A DNA stretch of 64,000 bases from Vicinamibacterales bacterium (GTDB lineage Bacteria > Acidobacteriota > Vicinamibacteria > Vicinamibacterales > UBA8438): NCBI GenBank assembly GCA_958296065.1, contig CATQHX010000052.1, positions 1 through 64,000 of the forward strand, read 5' to 3'. Below, piece by piece: positions 26,622-33,695 of this stretch. Every line of letters begins with the position of its first letter. Position 1 is the stretch's first letter. Under the pieces are notes generated by a model. That model was not told the origin of the DNA. It worked only from the letters and a program-made list of their open reading frames with translations, and did not search any database. A program made the translations under genes and the position numbers.

Positions 26622-27491
26622 GTGAGGTCGAAGGCGATGAAGACGATATGCACCGCGGCGGCCCTCGTGGCCGGGATCGGCATCCTGGCGACAGGCCCGG
26701 CCGCCGCCCAAACGGCGGGCTTCGAACCGCCCCGGCTGTCGAACGGCAACCCGGATCTGAACGGCATCTGGCAGGCGCTGAACGCGGCGCACTATGACGT
26801 GGAGCCGCATATCGCCCGGCCGGCGATGCAGCTTCGTCAGGGCCCGCGGAGCATGCTGCCGGACGTCCCGGTCCTGCGGTTGGGCGCGGTAGGCGCGGTG
26901 CCGGGCAGCATGGGGGTCATCGAGGGCGGCGGGCGGATTCCCTACACGCCCGAGGCCCGCGCCCGCAAGGAAGAGAACCAGGCCAACTGGGTCGATCGCG
27001 ATCCCGAGATCAAGTGCTACATGCCCGGCGTGCCGCGTGCAACCTACATGCCGTACCCGTTCCAGATCTTCCAGAACGAGAACAACATCTTCATCGCCTA
27101 CGAGTTCGCCGGCGCGGTGCGCGACATCTACCTGGAGGACGTCGGACCGGCCGAGACCGACTCGTGGATGGGCCAGTCGGTGGGCCGCTGGGAAGGCGAC
27201 ACGCTGGTAGTCGAGGTGACCGGCCAGAGCGATCAGACCTGGTTCGACCGCGCCGGCAGCCATCACACCAACCAGTTGCACGTCGTCGAGCGCTACACGC
27301 TGATCGGCCCGAACCACATCCAGTACGAGGCGACGATGGAAGACCCGAACGTCTTCACGGAGCCCTGGACCATCAGCATGCCGCTGTACCGGCGGATGGA
27401 GTCGGGGGCTCGGCTGATGGACTTCAAGTGCGTCGAGTTCGTCGAGGAGCTGCTGTTCGGCGATCTCCGCCGGAACCCGCTGCCGCGCTAG
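26622..27491 (+). CDS. ACHEGNY-family secreted protein, copy 9, divergent
   Basis: 289 residues from GTG 26622 (GAGGAGGGG 8 bases upstream); ATG 26637 is the alternative. Signal peptide ending AAAQ. Family blocks remain: SNGNPDLNGIWQ, PYPFQIFQNENNIFIAYEF, GRWEGDTLVVEVTGQ, LHVVERYTL, EDPNVFTEPWT. The C-terminal signature reads FKCVEFVEELL in place of YEYACHEGNY, so the His-Glu-Gly-Asn is lost while the Cys stays. Shorter than siblings, and the LERP/LTEE block is absent. Cysteines EIKCY and FKCV. Its TAG stop coincides with the edge of the downstream repeat. Confidence 0.78.
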   Translation: MRSKAMKTICTAAALVAGIGILATGPAAAQTAGFEPPRLSNGNPDLNGIWQALNAAHYDVEPHIARPAMQLRQGPRSMLPDVPVLRLGAVGAVPGSMGVIEGGGRIPYTPEARARKEENQANWVDRDPEIKCYMPGVPRATYMPYPFQIFQNENNIFIAYEFAGAVRDIYLEDVGPAETDSWMGQSVGRWEGDTLVVEVTGQSDQTWFDRAGSHHTNQLHVVERYTLIGPNHIQYEATMEDPNVFTEPWTISMPLYRRMESGARLMDFKCVEFVEELLFGDLRRNPLPR

Positions 27492-27600
27492 GAGTCTGCG
27501 CCGCAGAAACGCAACGGAGTGAAGTTCTGCGCCGCAGACTCCTGGAGCGGGGGGGATGGGCCGAAACGCCGACGAGGCGTTTCGGGGCGCTAGGAGTCCG
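27489..27600. repeat. Dispersed palindromic repeat, copy 3
   Basis: Most complete copy. First hairpin: GGAGTCTGCGCCGCAGAA (27492-27509) against TTCTGCGCCGCAGACTCC (27526-27543). Then GGAGCGGGGGGGATGGGC, second hairpin CCGAAACGCC..GGCGTTTCGG, GGGCGCTAGGAGTC. Shares blocks with copies at 7281 and 19381. TAG at its left edge ends copy 9. Confidence 0.65.
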
Positions 27601-27681
27601 CGGTGCAGAAAAGATGCTGGTCGGACGACGCGGCACCGGGCAGAAGTCAACGACGTTCCGCGCGGAGAGCAGGAGGTCCCG

Positions 27682-28785
27682 ATGCGCAGTTCAATACGAC
27701 ACGGAATCGCAGCCGGCGCGGCCCTCGCGCTCGGCCTCGTGATCGCGGCAGGAACCACGATCGAGGCGCAGGAGGTCCCGCGCACCGCCAGCGGGCGCCC
27801 GGACCTGTCGGGCACCTACGACACGGCGACGCTGACGCCGCTCGAAAGGCCCGCGGAGTTCGGTGACCGCCTGACGCTCACCGAAGAGGAAGCGGCGGCG
27901 ATCGCCCAGGGCGAGCCGGTGGCGCTCGCCGCGGTGTTCGGCATCCCGCCCGACCGGAACATCGAGGCCGCGCCGCCAAGCGCGGCGCCCCCCGTGGGCG
28001 GCGACGGCTCGACCGGCGCCGCCGGCGCCGTGGGCGGCTACAACACCTTCTGGATGGACCGCGGCAACTCGGCGTTCCAGATCGACGGCGAGTGGCGAAC
28101 ATCCATCCTCACCGATCCGCCGAACGGCCGGCGACCGCCGCTGACCGCCGAGGCCCAGGCGGCCCGGGCCGCCCTGGCCGGGTTCTTCCGGCCGAACAGC
28201 GGCACCGCGTGGTGGCTGGTCGAGAACGGCCTCGACGCTCCCGGCCCCTACGACGACCCGGAGATCCGGCCGCTCGCCGAGCGCTGCCTGCTCGGGTTCG
28301 GGTCGACGTCCGGACCGCCGATGCTGCCGGTGCTCTACAACAACCTGAAGCGCATCGTGCAGACCGACGACCATGTCATGATCCTGGTCGAGATGGTCCA
28401 CGACGCGCGGATCATCCGCATGAACGCGGAGCACGCCGCGCCCGAGATCCGAAGCTGGCTCGGCGACTCGGTCGGCCACTGGGAGGGCGACACGCTCGTC
28501 GTCGACACCACCAACTTCAACGACACGCCGGCGCTGAGCGGGGCGTCCCGCAATCTGCACGTCGTGGAGCGCTTCACGCGGATCGACGCCGCCACACTGC
28601 TCTATCAGTTCACGGTGAACGATCCCACGGTCTGGAGCGCACCGTGGAGCGGCGAGTACATCTGGCCGGCCACGCGCGACCGTGTCTACGAGTACGCCTG
28701 TCACGAGGCGAACTACTCGTTCCGCGGCATCCTGGGCGGGGCGCGCATTCTGGAACAGGACGTCCGCGAGGGACGCCAGCCGTAG
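27682..28785 (+). CDS. ACHEGNY-family secreted protein, copy 10
   Basis: 367 residues, ATG 27682 with AGGAGG upstream. Signal peptide ending TIEAQ at about 30. Motifs: RTASGRPDLSGTYDTATLTP, LERPAEFGDRLTLTEEEAA, a Gly/Ala/Pro-rich insert at about 90-117, GGYNTFWMDRGN, RTSILTDPPNGR, ERCLLGFGSTSGPPMLPVLY, RIVQTDDHVMILVEMVHDAR, GHWEGDTLVVDTTNFNDTP, HVVERFTRID, YEYACHEANYSF. In CHEANY, Ala replaces Gly. Cysteines 202 and 340. Tandem twin of copy 11, 46 bases away and almost identical over the central part. Confidence 0.87.
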   Translation: MRSSIRHGIAAGAALALGLVIAAGTTIEAQEVPRTASGRPDLSGTYDTATLTPLERPAEFGDRLTLTEEEAAAIAQGEPVALAAVFGIPPDRNIEAAPPSAAPPVGGDGSTGAAGAVGGYNTFWMDRGNSAFQIDGEWRTSILTDPPNGRRPPLTAEAQAARAALAGFFRPNSGTAWWLVENGLDAPGPYDDPEIRPLAERCLLGFGSTSGPPMLPVLYNNLKRIVQTDDHVMILVEMVHDARIIRMNAEHAAPEIRSWLGDSVGHWEGDTLVVDTTNFNDTPALSGASRNLHVVERFTRIDAATLLYQFTVNDPTVWSAPWSGEYIWPATRDRVYEYACHEANYSFRGILGGARILEQDVREGRQP

Positions 28786-28831
28786 GGCAAGGTCACCGGC
28801 CGTAGGAGCAGTGGCATCGATGGAGGCTCTC

Positions 28832-29920
28832 ATGCGCAATCGACACCGGGAGCGGGCCGTGATCGTGTGCACGATCGCCGCGTTGGCAGCGGCGCCCGCG
28901 CTGGCCCAGACCGACGAAATCCCCCGCACCGCCAGCGGGCGGCCCGACATGTCGGGCACCTACGACATCGCGACGCTGACGCCGCTGCAACGGCCCGAGC
29001 GTTTCGGCGACAAGGCATTCCTGACCGAGGAGGAAGCCGCGGAGATCGCACGCCAGGAGTTCGACCGCAATGCGCAGCGCAACGAGGCGAGCGATCCGAA
29101 CCGCGAAGCGCCGCCGGCCGGCGGCGACGGGTCTCCGGGAGCGGCCGGCAACGTCGGCGGCTACAACACCTTCTGGATCGACCGCGGCAACGACGCGTTC
29201 CTGATCGACGGCCAGTGGCGGACGTCGATCATCGTCGACCCGCCAAACGGACGGCAGCCGCCGCTCACCGACGCGGCGCGGCAGCGGATCGAGGAGCGCC
29301 GGGCGCTGGGCCGCCCGAACACCGGCACGGCATGGTGGATGATCGAGAACGGCCTCGACGCCCCCGGCCCCTACGACGACCCGGAGATCCGGCCGCTCGC
29401 CGAGCGCTGCCTGCTCGGGTTCGGCTCGACCGGCGGGCCGCCGATGCTGCCGGTCCTCTACAACAACCTGAAGCGCATCGTGCAGACCGACGACCACATC
29501 ATGATCCTGGTCGAGATGGTCCACGACGCGCGGATCATCCGCATGAACGCCGAGCACGCCGCGCCCGAGATCCGAAGCTGGCTCGGCGACTCGGTCGGCC
29601 ACTGGGAGGGCGACACGCTCGTCGTCGACACCACCAACTTCAACGACACGCCCGCGCTGCGGCAGGCGACGCGCGATCTCCACGTGGTGGAGCGCTTCAC
29701 CCGCCTCGACGCCGACACCCTGCTCTACCGCTTCACCGTCGAGGATCCGAACGTCTGGACCGCACCGTGGACCGGCGAGTACGTCTGGCCGGCCAGCGAC
29801 ACCCGCGTCTACGAGTACGCCTGCCACGAGGCGAACTACTCGTTCAGCGGCATCCTGGGCGGGGCGCGAATCCTGGAGCAGGACGTCCGGGAAGGCCGCG
29901 TGCCCGAGCCGCCGCGGTAG
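28832..29920 (+). CDS. ACHEGNY-family secreted protein, copy 11
   Basis: 362 residues from ATG 28832 (GGAGG 6 bases upstream); ATG 28820 is in frame but lacks a site. Signal peptide ending ALAQ at about 26. Same layout as copy 10 with the Gly/Ala-rich insert, TAWWMIENGLDAPGPYDD, LLGFGSTGGPPMLPVLY and YEYACHEANYSFSGILGGAR; cysteines 193 and 331. DNA of 29348-29659 matches 28229-28540 of copy 10 with only scattered differences, whereas the N-terminal thirds differ more. Likely cotranscribed with copy 10 and the DUF6152 gene. Confidence 0.87.
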   Translation: MRNRHRERAVIVCTIAALAAAPALAQTDEIPRTASGRPDMSGTYDIATLTPLQRPERFGDKAFLTEEEAAEIARQEFDRNAQRNEASDPNREAPPAGGDGSPGAAGNVGGYNTFWIDRGNDAFLIDGQWRTSIIVDPPNGRQPPLTDAARQRIEERRALGRPNTGTAWWMIENGLDAPGPYDDPEIRPLAERCLLGFGSTGGPPMLPVLYNNLKRIVQTDDHIMILVEMVHDARIIRMNAEHAAPEIRSWLGDSVGHWEGDTLVVDTTNFNDTPALRQATRDLHVVERFTRLDADTLLYRFTVEDPNVWTAPWTGEYVWPASDTRVYEYACHEANYSFSGILGGARILEQDVREGRVPEPPR

Positions 29921-30008
29921 TTCCCGGTCCGCCCGCGGTTCCGGGCGTGCGACTGGTCGAAGAGAATACCTACAGAGAACGCAGCAAGGAGAATCGGAGG
30001 CAAACGTC

Positions 30009-30458
30009 ATGAACACGAAGCCACGCCGCTCGTCACGCATCACGCTCTGCCTGCTCGCCGCCGGCCTGCTCGCGATTGCCGCGACCAGCATCCCGGTCGT
30101 CGCGCATCACGCCTTCGGCGCCGAGTTCGATCCGAACCGACCGGTCCTCCTCCGAGGCCCGATCGTCCGGGTCGAGTGGGTCAACCCCCACACCTGGATC
30201 CACCTGGAGGTGACCAACGACGACGGCACCAAGGAAGTGTGGATGGTAGAGGGCGGCACGCCGAACACCCTGCTGCGGCGCGGCCTGCGGCGCGACTACG
30301 TCCAGCCGGGGACGGTGGTCGTCGTCGACGGCTACCAGAGCAAGGACCGCACGGCCCGTGCCAACGCCCGCGACCTGACCTTCGAGGACGGACGCAAGTT
30401 CTTCATGGGCTCGTCCGGTACGGGCGCGCCGTACGACAACGAGCGGCGGGACCGCTAA
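30009..30458 (+). CDS. DUF6152-family secreted protein
   Basis: 149 residues. Signal peptide ending VVAHHAFGAEFD. The AHHAF start, the RGPIVRVEWVNPHTWIHLEV block and TVVVVDGYQSKD are hallmarks of DUF6152, a small beta-barrel-like exported domain common in Acidobacteriota and Proteobacteria next to secreted proteins of unknown role. GGAGG precedes the ATG. Follows copy 11 by 88 bases on the same strand and is closed by a strong terminator, so it is likely the end of the copy 10-copy 11 transcript. Confidence 0.82.
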   Translation: MNTKPRRSSRITLCLLAAGLLAIAATSIPVVAHHAFGAEFDPNRPVLLRGPIVRVEWVNPHTWIHLEVTNDDGTKEVWMVEGGTPNTLLRRGLRRDYVQPGTVVVVDGYQSKDRTARANARDLTFEDGRKFFMGSSGTGAPYDNERRDR

Positions 30459-30478
30459 TCCCGGCGCGGACAGGGAGT

Positions 30479-30502
30479 GCGGGCGGCCCATTGGCCGCCC
30501 GC
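30479..30502. terminator. Bidirectional intrinsic terminator
   Basis: Perfect 10-base stem GCGGGCGGCC (30479-30488) and GGCCGCCCGC (30493-30502), loop CATT. Lies between convergent genes ending at 30458 and 30565. Confidence 0.75.
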
Positions 30503-30564
30503 CTCGCAACGCGATGGGCCTGCCAACCGCCGGGCAGCACCCGCGCCGGCGGCCGCAAGCGCCC

Positions 30565-31461
30565 CTATTCGTAGAACGCCGGCGCCGTCCGCAACGTCTC
30601 GAAGAGCGCCAGGTCGTGCTCGATCCAGAACGTGGCGTTCCGCTCGGCCACGAACGCCTCGACCTTCTCCATCGATTCCAGCGTCATCTCCGCGTCGAAG
30701 TTGAACGTCGGCACCCGGCGCTCCTCGCGGCTGAGCCGGAAGTGGTAGAGGTCGCCCGACAGCACCAGCGGCCCGGTCTCGGCGAGCTCGAGGAACAGCA
30801 CCTGGTGGCCCGGTGTATGGCCCGGCGCCGAGATGATTCGCACCCGCCCGTCGCCGAAGACATCGTGGTCGCCGTTCAGGACCATCCGCTCGAGATTCCG
30901 CATGTTGTCGAGGAGCGGCTCGGCCGCTTCCGCGCCCGGCCCCTCGGGAAAGGCCGCGTCGAGATCGCCCTGCTGCACGAGCCAGGTGCCCCCGGTCAGC
31001 TCGCCCGCCACCCCGACGTGATCGAAATGGATGTGCGAGAACGCGACGTAGTCGAACGACGCGAGGTCGACGCCGAGGTCGTACTCGGCGAGTTGCTCGG
31101 CGAACGTCCGGTCGAAACGCTGGTTGTTGTCGCCCCAACCCTCATGCTCGGCCACCGTCGACGGCAGCCCGCCGTCCCACAGCAGCGTGCCTTCAGGGTG
31201 GTCCACTACGTAGCAGGGCACGATCAGCTCCCGCACGTCGGTCTCGTCGTCAGCGATGCTGAAGCGCTCGACCGTATCGAAGCGGAGACGCCCGCACTCG
31301 AAGACGAACAGCTTGAGCGACTCGGCGGCGACCGGCTCCTCCGCGATCGGTGCCGGCGGCGGCTCTCCCCCGCCGGCACATCCAGCCGCGCCGAGCAACA
31401 GCGCCAGGACAACCGCCGAAAATCGAGCGCACACCGGCCGCGACAGGCAACCCGCCTTCAC
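30565..31461 (-). CDS. Metallo-beta-lactamase-fold lipoprotein, AHL-lactonase-like
   Basis: 298 residues from GTG 31461, which overlaps the upstream TGA as GTGA, indicating translational coupling to copy 12. Lipoprotein signal with Cys at 28 (GAAGC). The MBL metal site SHIHFDHVG gives H143, H145, D147 and H148; further ligands fit SAPGHTPGH, LSGDLYH and WIEHD. The sequence resembles N-acyl-homoserine-lactone lactonases (AttM/AiiA group), so ring-opening hydrolysis of a lactone is the best guess. The lipoprotein signal means it acts outside the cytoplasm, unlike typical AiiA. Confidence 0.82.
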   Translation of the reverse strand: MKAGCLSRPVCARFSAVVLALLLGAAGCAGGGEPPPAPIAEEPVAAESLKLFVFECGRLRFDTVERFSIADDETDVRELIVPCYVVDHPEGTLLWDGGLPSTVAEHEGWGDNNQRFDRTFAEQLAEYDLGVDLASFDYVAFSHIHFDHVGVAGELTGGTWLVQQGDLDAAFPEGPGAEAAEPLLDNMRNLERMVLNGDHDVFGDGRVRIISAPGHTPGHQVLFLELAETGPLVLSGDLYHFRLSREERRVPTFNFDAEMTLESMEKVEAFVAERNATFWIEHDLALFETLRTAPAFYE

Positions 31462-32456
31462 TGTTGACCGGCTTCCTGCTCCTCGAGCCGCGCGCCGCCG
31501 AGGATGCCCGGCATCGAGTAGTTCCCCTCGTGGCAGGCGTACTCGAAGATCGGGTCCATCGTCGACTCGTGGAGCAGCTCCACCGTCCACGGCCGCGTCC
31601 AGGTGTCCGCGTCGTTCAGCGTGATCTCGTGCCGCAATACGTCGGGGCCGATTCGCGTGTAGCGCTCGACGAGGTGGAGATTCTGCGTGGAGCCGCTGAA
31701 ACGTGCCTGCGGTGAGTAGTTCCTCGTCTCGACGACCAACGTGTCGCCTTCCCAGCGGCCGCGGGCGTCACCGGCCCACTGCCGGATGTCGTCGTCGACG
31801 TGCGGCCGGCCGTCGATCGGGATCACCCGCGTGAAGTGCCCCATCTCCTGGAAGATCGCCACGTGCGTCGGCGTCTGCACCAACTGGAAGTAGCTGTTGT
31901 AGCCCGCTCCCATGCGCGGCGCGTCGAAGTGGAGGCAGCGGTCGCCCAGAGTCCTGTCCTCGGGGCCGTCGGACGGATGCTCGGCCGCGTAGGCTCGACG
32001 CTCGGCCGCGCGGGCCGCGGCGGTCTCGGTCAACGCCGGAACGCGCCCGTCGGGGGGATCGACGATCAGCGAGGTCCGGTTGTCCAGATGGCGCTCGACC
32101 AGCCAGAACGCGTTGTAGTTGCCGGTGATGACGTCGAAGTCCTGGAACTCGCTGTTCCCGAGCGCCTGCTGGATGAGCCGATCCCCCAGCAGATCGCCCG
32201 CCTGCTCGGCATCGCGGAACTCCTGGATCCTCTGCGTCAGCTCGGCGAGCTCCTCGTCCGTCAGAGTCGCCTGTCCGGCGAGCTGTTCGGGGCGCTCGAG
32301 CGGCGTCGCGCTGTTGTTCATCCAGATGCCCGACAGGTCGGGCTGTCCGAACGGGGTGCGGGGCGCCGTGTAGTCGTCCTGGCCCAACGCCGCGGCCGGC
32401 GCCAGCGCGAGAACGGCGGCCAGCGCCGCCCATGCCGTAAATCTGCGGCCACTCAT
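31458..32456 (-). CDS. ACHEGNY-family secreted protein, copy 12
   Basis: 332 residues. Signal peptide ending ALGQ at about 26. Motifs: RTPFGQPDLSGIWMNNSATP, LERPEQLAGQATLTDEEL, GNYNAFWLVERHLDNRTSL, VDPPDGRVPALT, YFQLVQTPTHVAIFQEMGH, TRVIPIDGRPH, GRWEGDTLVVETRNY, HLVERYTRIG, FEYACHEGNYSMPGILGGAR. Cysteines DRCLH and ACHEG. Closest to copy 4 in the middle segment (ERHLDNRTSL against DRWFDNRTSL). Its stop overlaps the start of the lactonase-like gene by four bases, the only copy here with a coupled enzyme partner. Confidence 0.87.
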   Translation of the reverse strand: MSGRRFTAWAALAAVLALAPAAALGQDDYTAPRTPFGQPDLSGIWMNNSATPLERPEQLAGQATLTDEELAELTQRIQEFRDAEQAGDLLGDRLIQQALGNSEFQDFDVITGNYNAFWLVERHLDNRTSLIVDPPDGRVPALTETAAARAAERRAYAAEHPSDGPEDRTLGDRCLHFDAPRMGAGYNSYFQLVQTPTHVAIFQEMGHFTRVIPIDGRPHVDDDIRQWAGDARGRWEGDTLVVETRNYSPQARFSGSTQNLHLVERYTRIGPDVLRHEITLNDADTWTRPWTVELLHESTMDPIFEYACHEGNYSMPGILGGARLEEQEAGQQ

Positions 32457-32687
32457 CGAAACCTCCCGTGCTTCATGTGGGGATACCGTCCGGCGAGGCG
32501 CCGCCGGCCCGTCATCCGATCACCATAGACGGCTGCGCGGGCGAGTGCAAGGAAGTCCGTGCTACAGTCGCGCCTGCCGAATGACCGCCGTCAAGACGTT
32601 GTGGCAGCGTCCGGCCACGGATGGCGTCGGATGCAACCCGGCGCGGCGCCGCGTTCCCGGCTGCGGCACAGGAGTGAGGACATAGCC

Positions 32688-33350
32688 ATGTACATCCATG
32701 ATCAACGGCAACCGTCGCGCGTCGCCATCGGCACGCTCGTCATCACCGTACTGCTGACCCTGACACACGCCATGACCGCAACAGCCCAGAACCGCATGCC
32801 TCCGCTGTCGGAGGACCAGATGACCCCGGAGCAGAGAGCCGCCGTCGAGGAGTTCAAGACGGCCCGCAACACGAGCCGCTTCGGCGGGCCGTTCGCAGTT
32901 CTCCTCCGCAGCCCCGAGATGATGAACCGGGCGCGCAACGTCGGCGACTACGTCCGCTTCCGCAGCGCCCTGCCGCCGCGCCTGAGCGAGTTCGTCATCC
33001 TGCTCACCGCGCGCCACTGGACGCAGAACTACGAGTGGTACGTGCACGCCCCGATCGCCGAGCGCGAGGGGCTCGACGCCGCCGTCATCGAGGCGGTGGC
33101 CGACGGGCGCCGGCCCGCGGAGCTGGCCGGCGACGAGGCCGCGGTCTACGACTTCTGCATGGAGCTGCTGCGCAACCACGAGGTCAGCGACCCGACGTAC
33201 GCCCGGATGGTGGAGCACCTGGGCGAGGACGGCGTCATCGACACCATCGGCATCCTGGGCTACTACCAGTTGCTGGCGATGGCGATGAACACCGCGCGGA
33301 CTCCGCTGCCCGAGGGGGTGGAGCCGGGGCTGCAGTCGTTCCCGCGGTGA
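32688..33350 (+). CDS. Carboxymuconolactone-decarboxylase-like secreted protein
   Basis: 220 residues from ATG 32688. Signal peptide ending ATAQ at about 34. The CMD/AhpD fold is seen as helices with LPPRLSEFVILLTARHWTQNYEWYVH, followed by APIAEREGLDAAVIEAVADG and FCMELLRNHEVSD. The CxxC of AhpD peroxidases is absent; the TQNYEWYVH form matches the 4-carboxymuconolactone decarboxylase branch. An exported CMD is unusual. The same type of domain is fused to a sugar dehydrogenase at 58707. GGAG lies upstream of the ATG. Confidence 0.82.
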   Translation: MYIHDQRQPSRVAIGTLVITVLLTLTHAMTATAQNRMPPLSEDQMTPEQRAAVEEFKTARNTSRFGGPFAVLLRSPEMMNRARNVGDYVRFRSALPPRLSEFVILLTARHWTQNYEWYVHAPIAEREGLDAAVIEAVADGRRPAELAGDEAAVYDFCMELLRNHEVSDPTYARMVEHLGEDGVIDTIGILGYYQLLAMAMNTARTPLPEGVEPGLQSFPR

Positions 33351-33395
33351 TCCGGAGTTGCTCCCGCGTCCGGTTTCGACGCCGTGCGGTACGGC

Positions 33396-33618
33396 TCATT
33401 GCAGCGGGTTCTTCCAGCGCACTCCTGCGAAGGGCCCGAAGTCCCGATCATTCGTATACACCGTGCCGGCATGCTCTATCGCATCGCGGCTATGTGCTGC
33501 GGCCTCGTGCGGTACTTTTCGCGCGGGGCGCCTCTTGCCCATTTCGCAGCGCCTCGCGAAGCAGAGTGTTGACGATCTGCTTGAGTGAGAGTCCTTCACG
33601 CCGCCGATTGATGTCCAT
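33396..33618 (-). pseudogene. VapBC toxin-antitoxin relic
   Basis: A truncated VapB-like antitoxin (33490-33618, ATG 33618) keeps the helical part RRREGLSLKQIVNTLLREAL but lacks the usual N-terminal beta-strand. After it, in another frame, comes only the last 25 or so residues of a PIN-type VapC toxin (HAGTVYTNDRDFGPFAGVRW, then KNPLQ, stop at 33396). About 100 toxin residues including the acidic active site are missing. Sits in the gap 33351-33695, which otherwise holds a terminator hairpin. Confidence 0.55.
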
Positions 33619-33637
33619 GATGTCGCACGGTAGATGC

Positions 33638-33665
33638 GCGGGCGGCCCGCCACCGAGCCGCCCGC
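33638..33665. terminator. Intrinsic terminator of the PQQ protein gene
   Basis: GCGGGCGGC (33638-33646) and GCCGCCCGC (33657-33665), loop 10 bases; lies just downstream (on the minus strand) of the gene ending at 33696. Confidence 0.65.
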
Positions 33666-33695
33666 TGGGAGATGCGCTGCCGACCGAGAAAGCGC

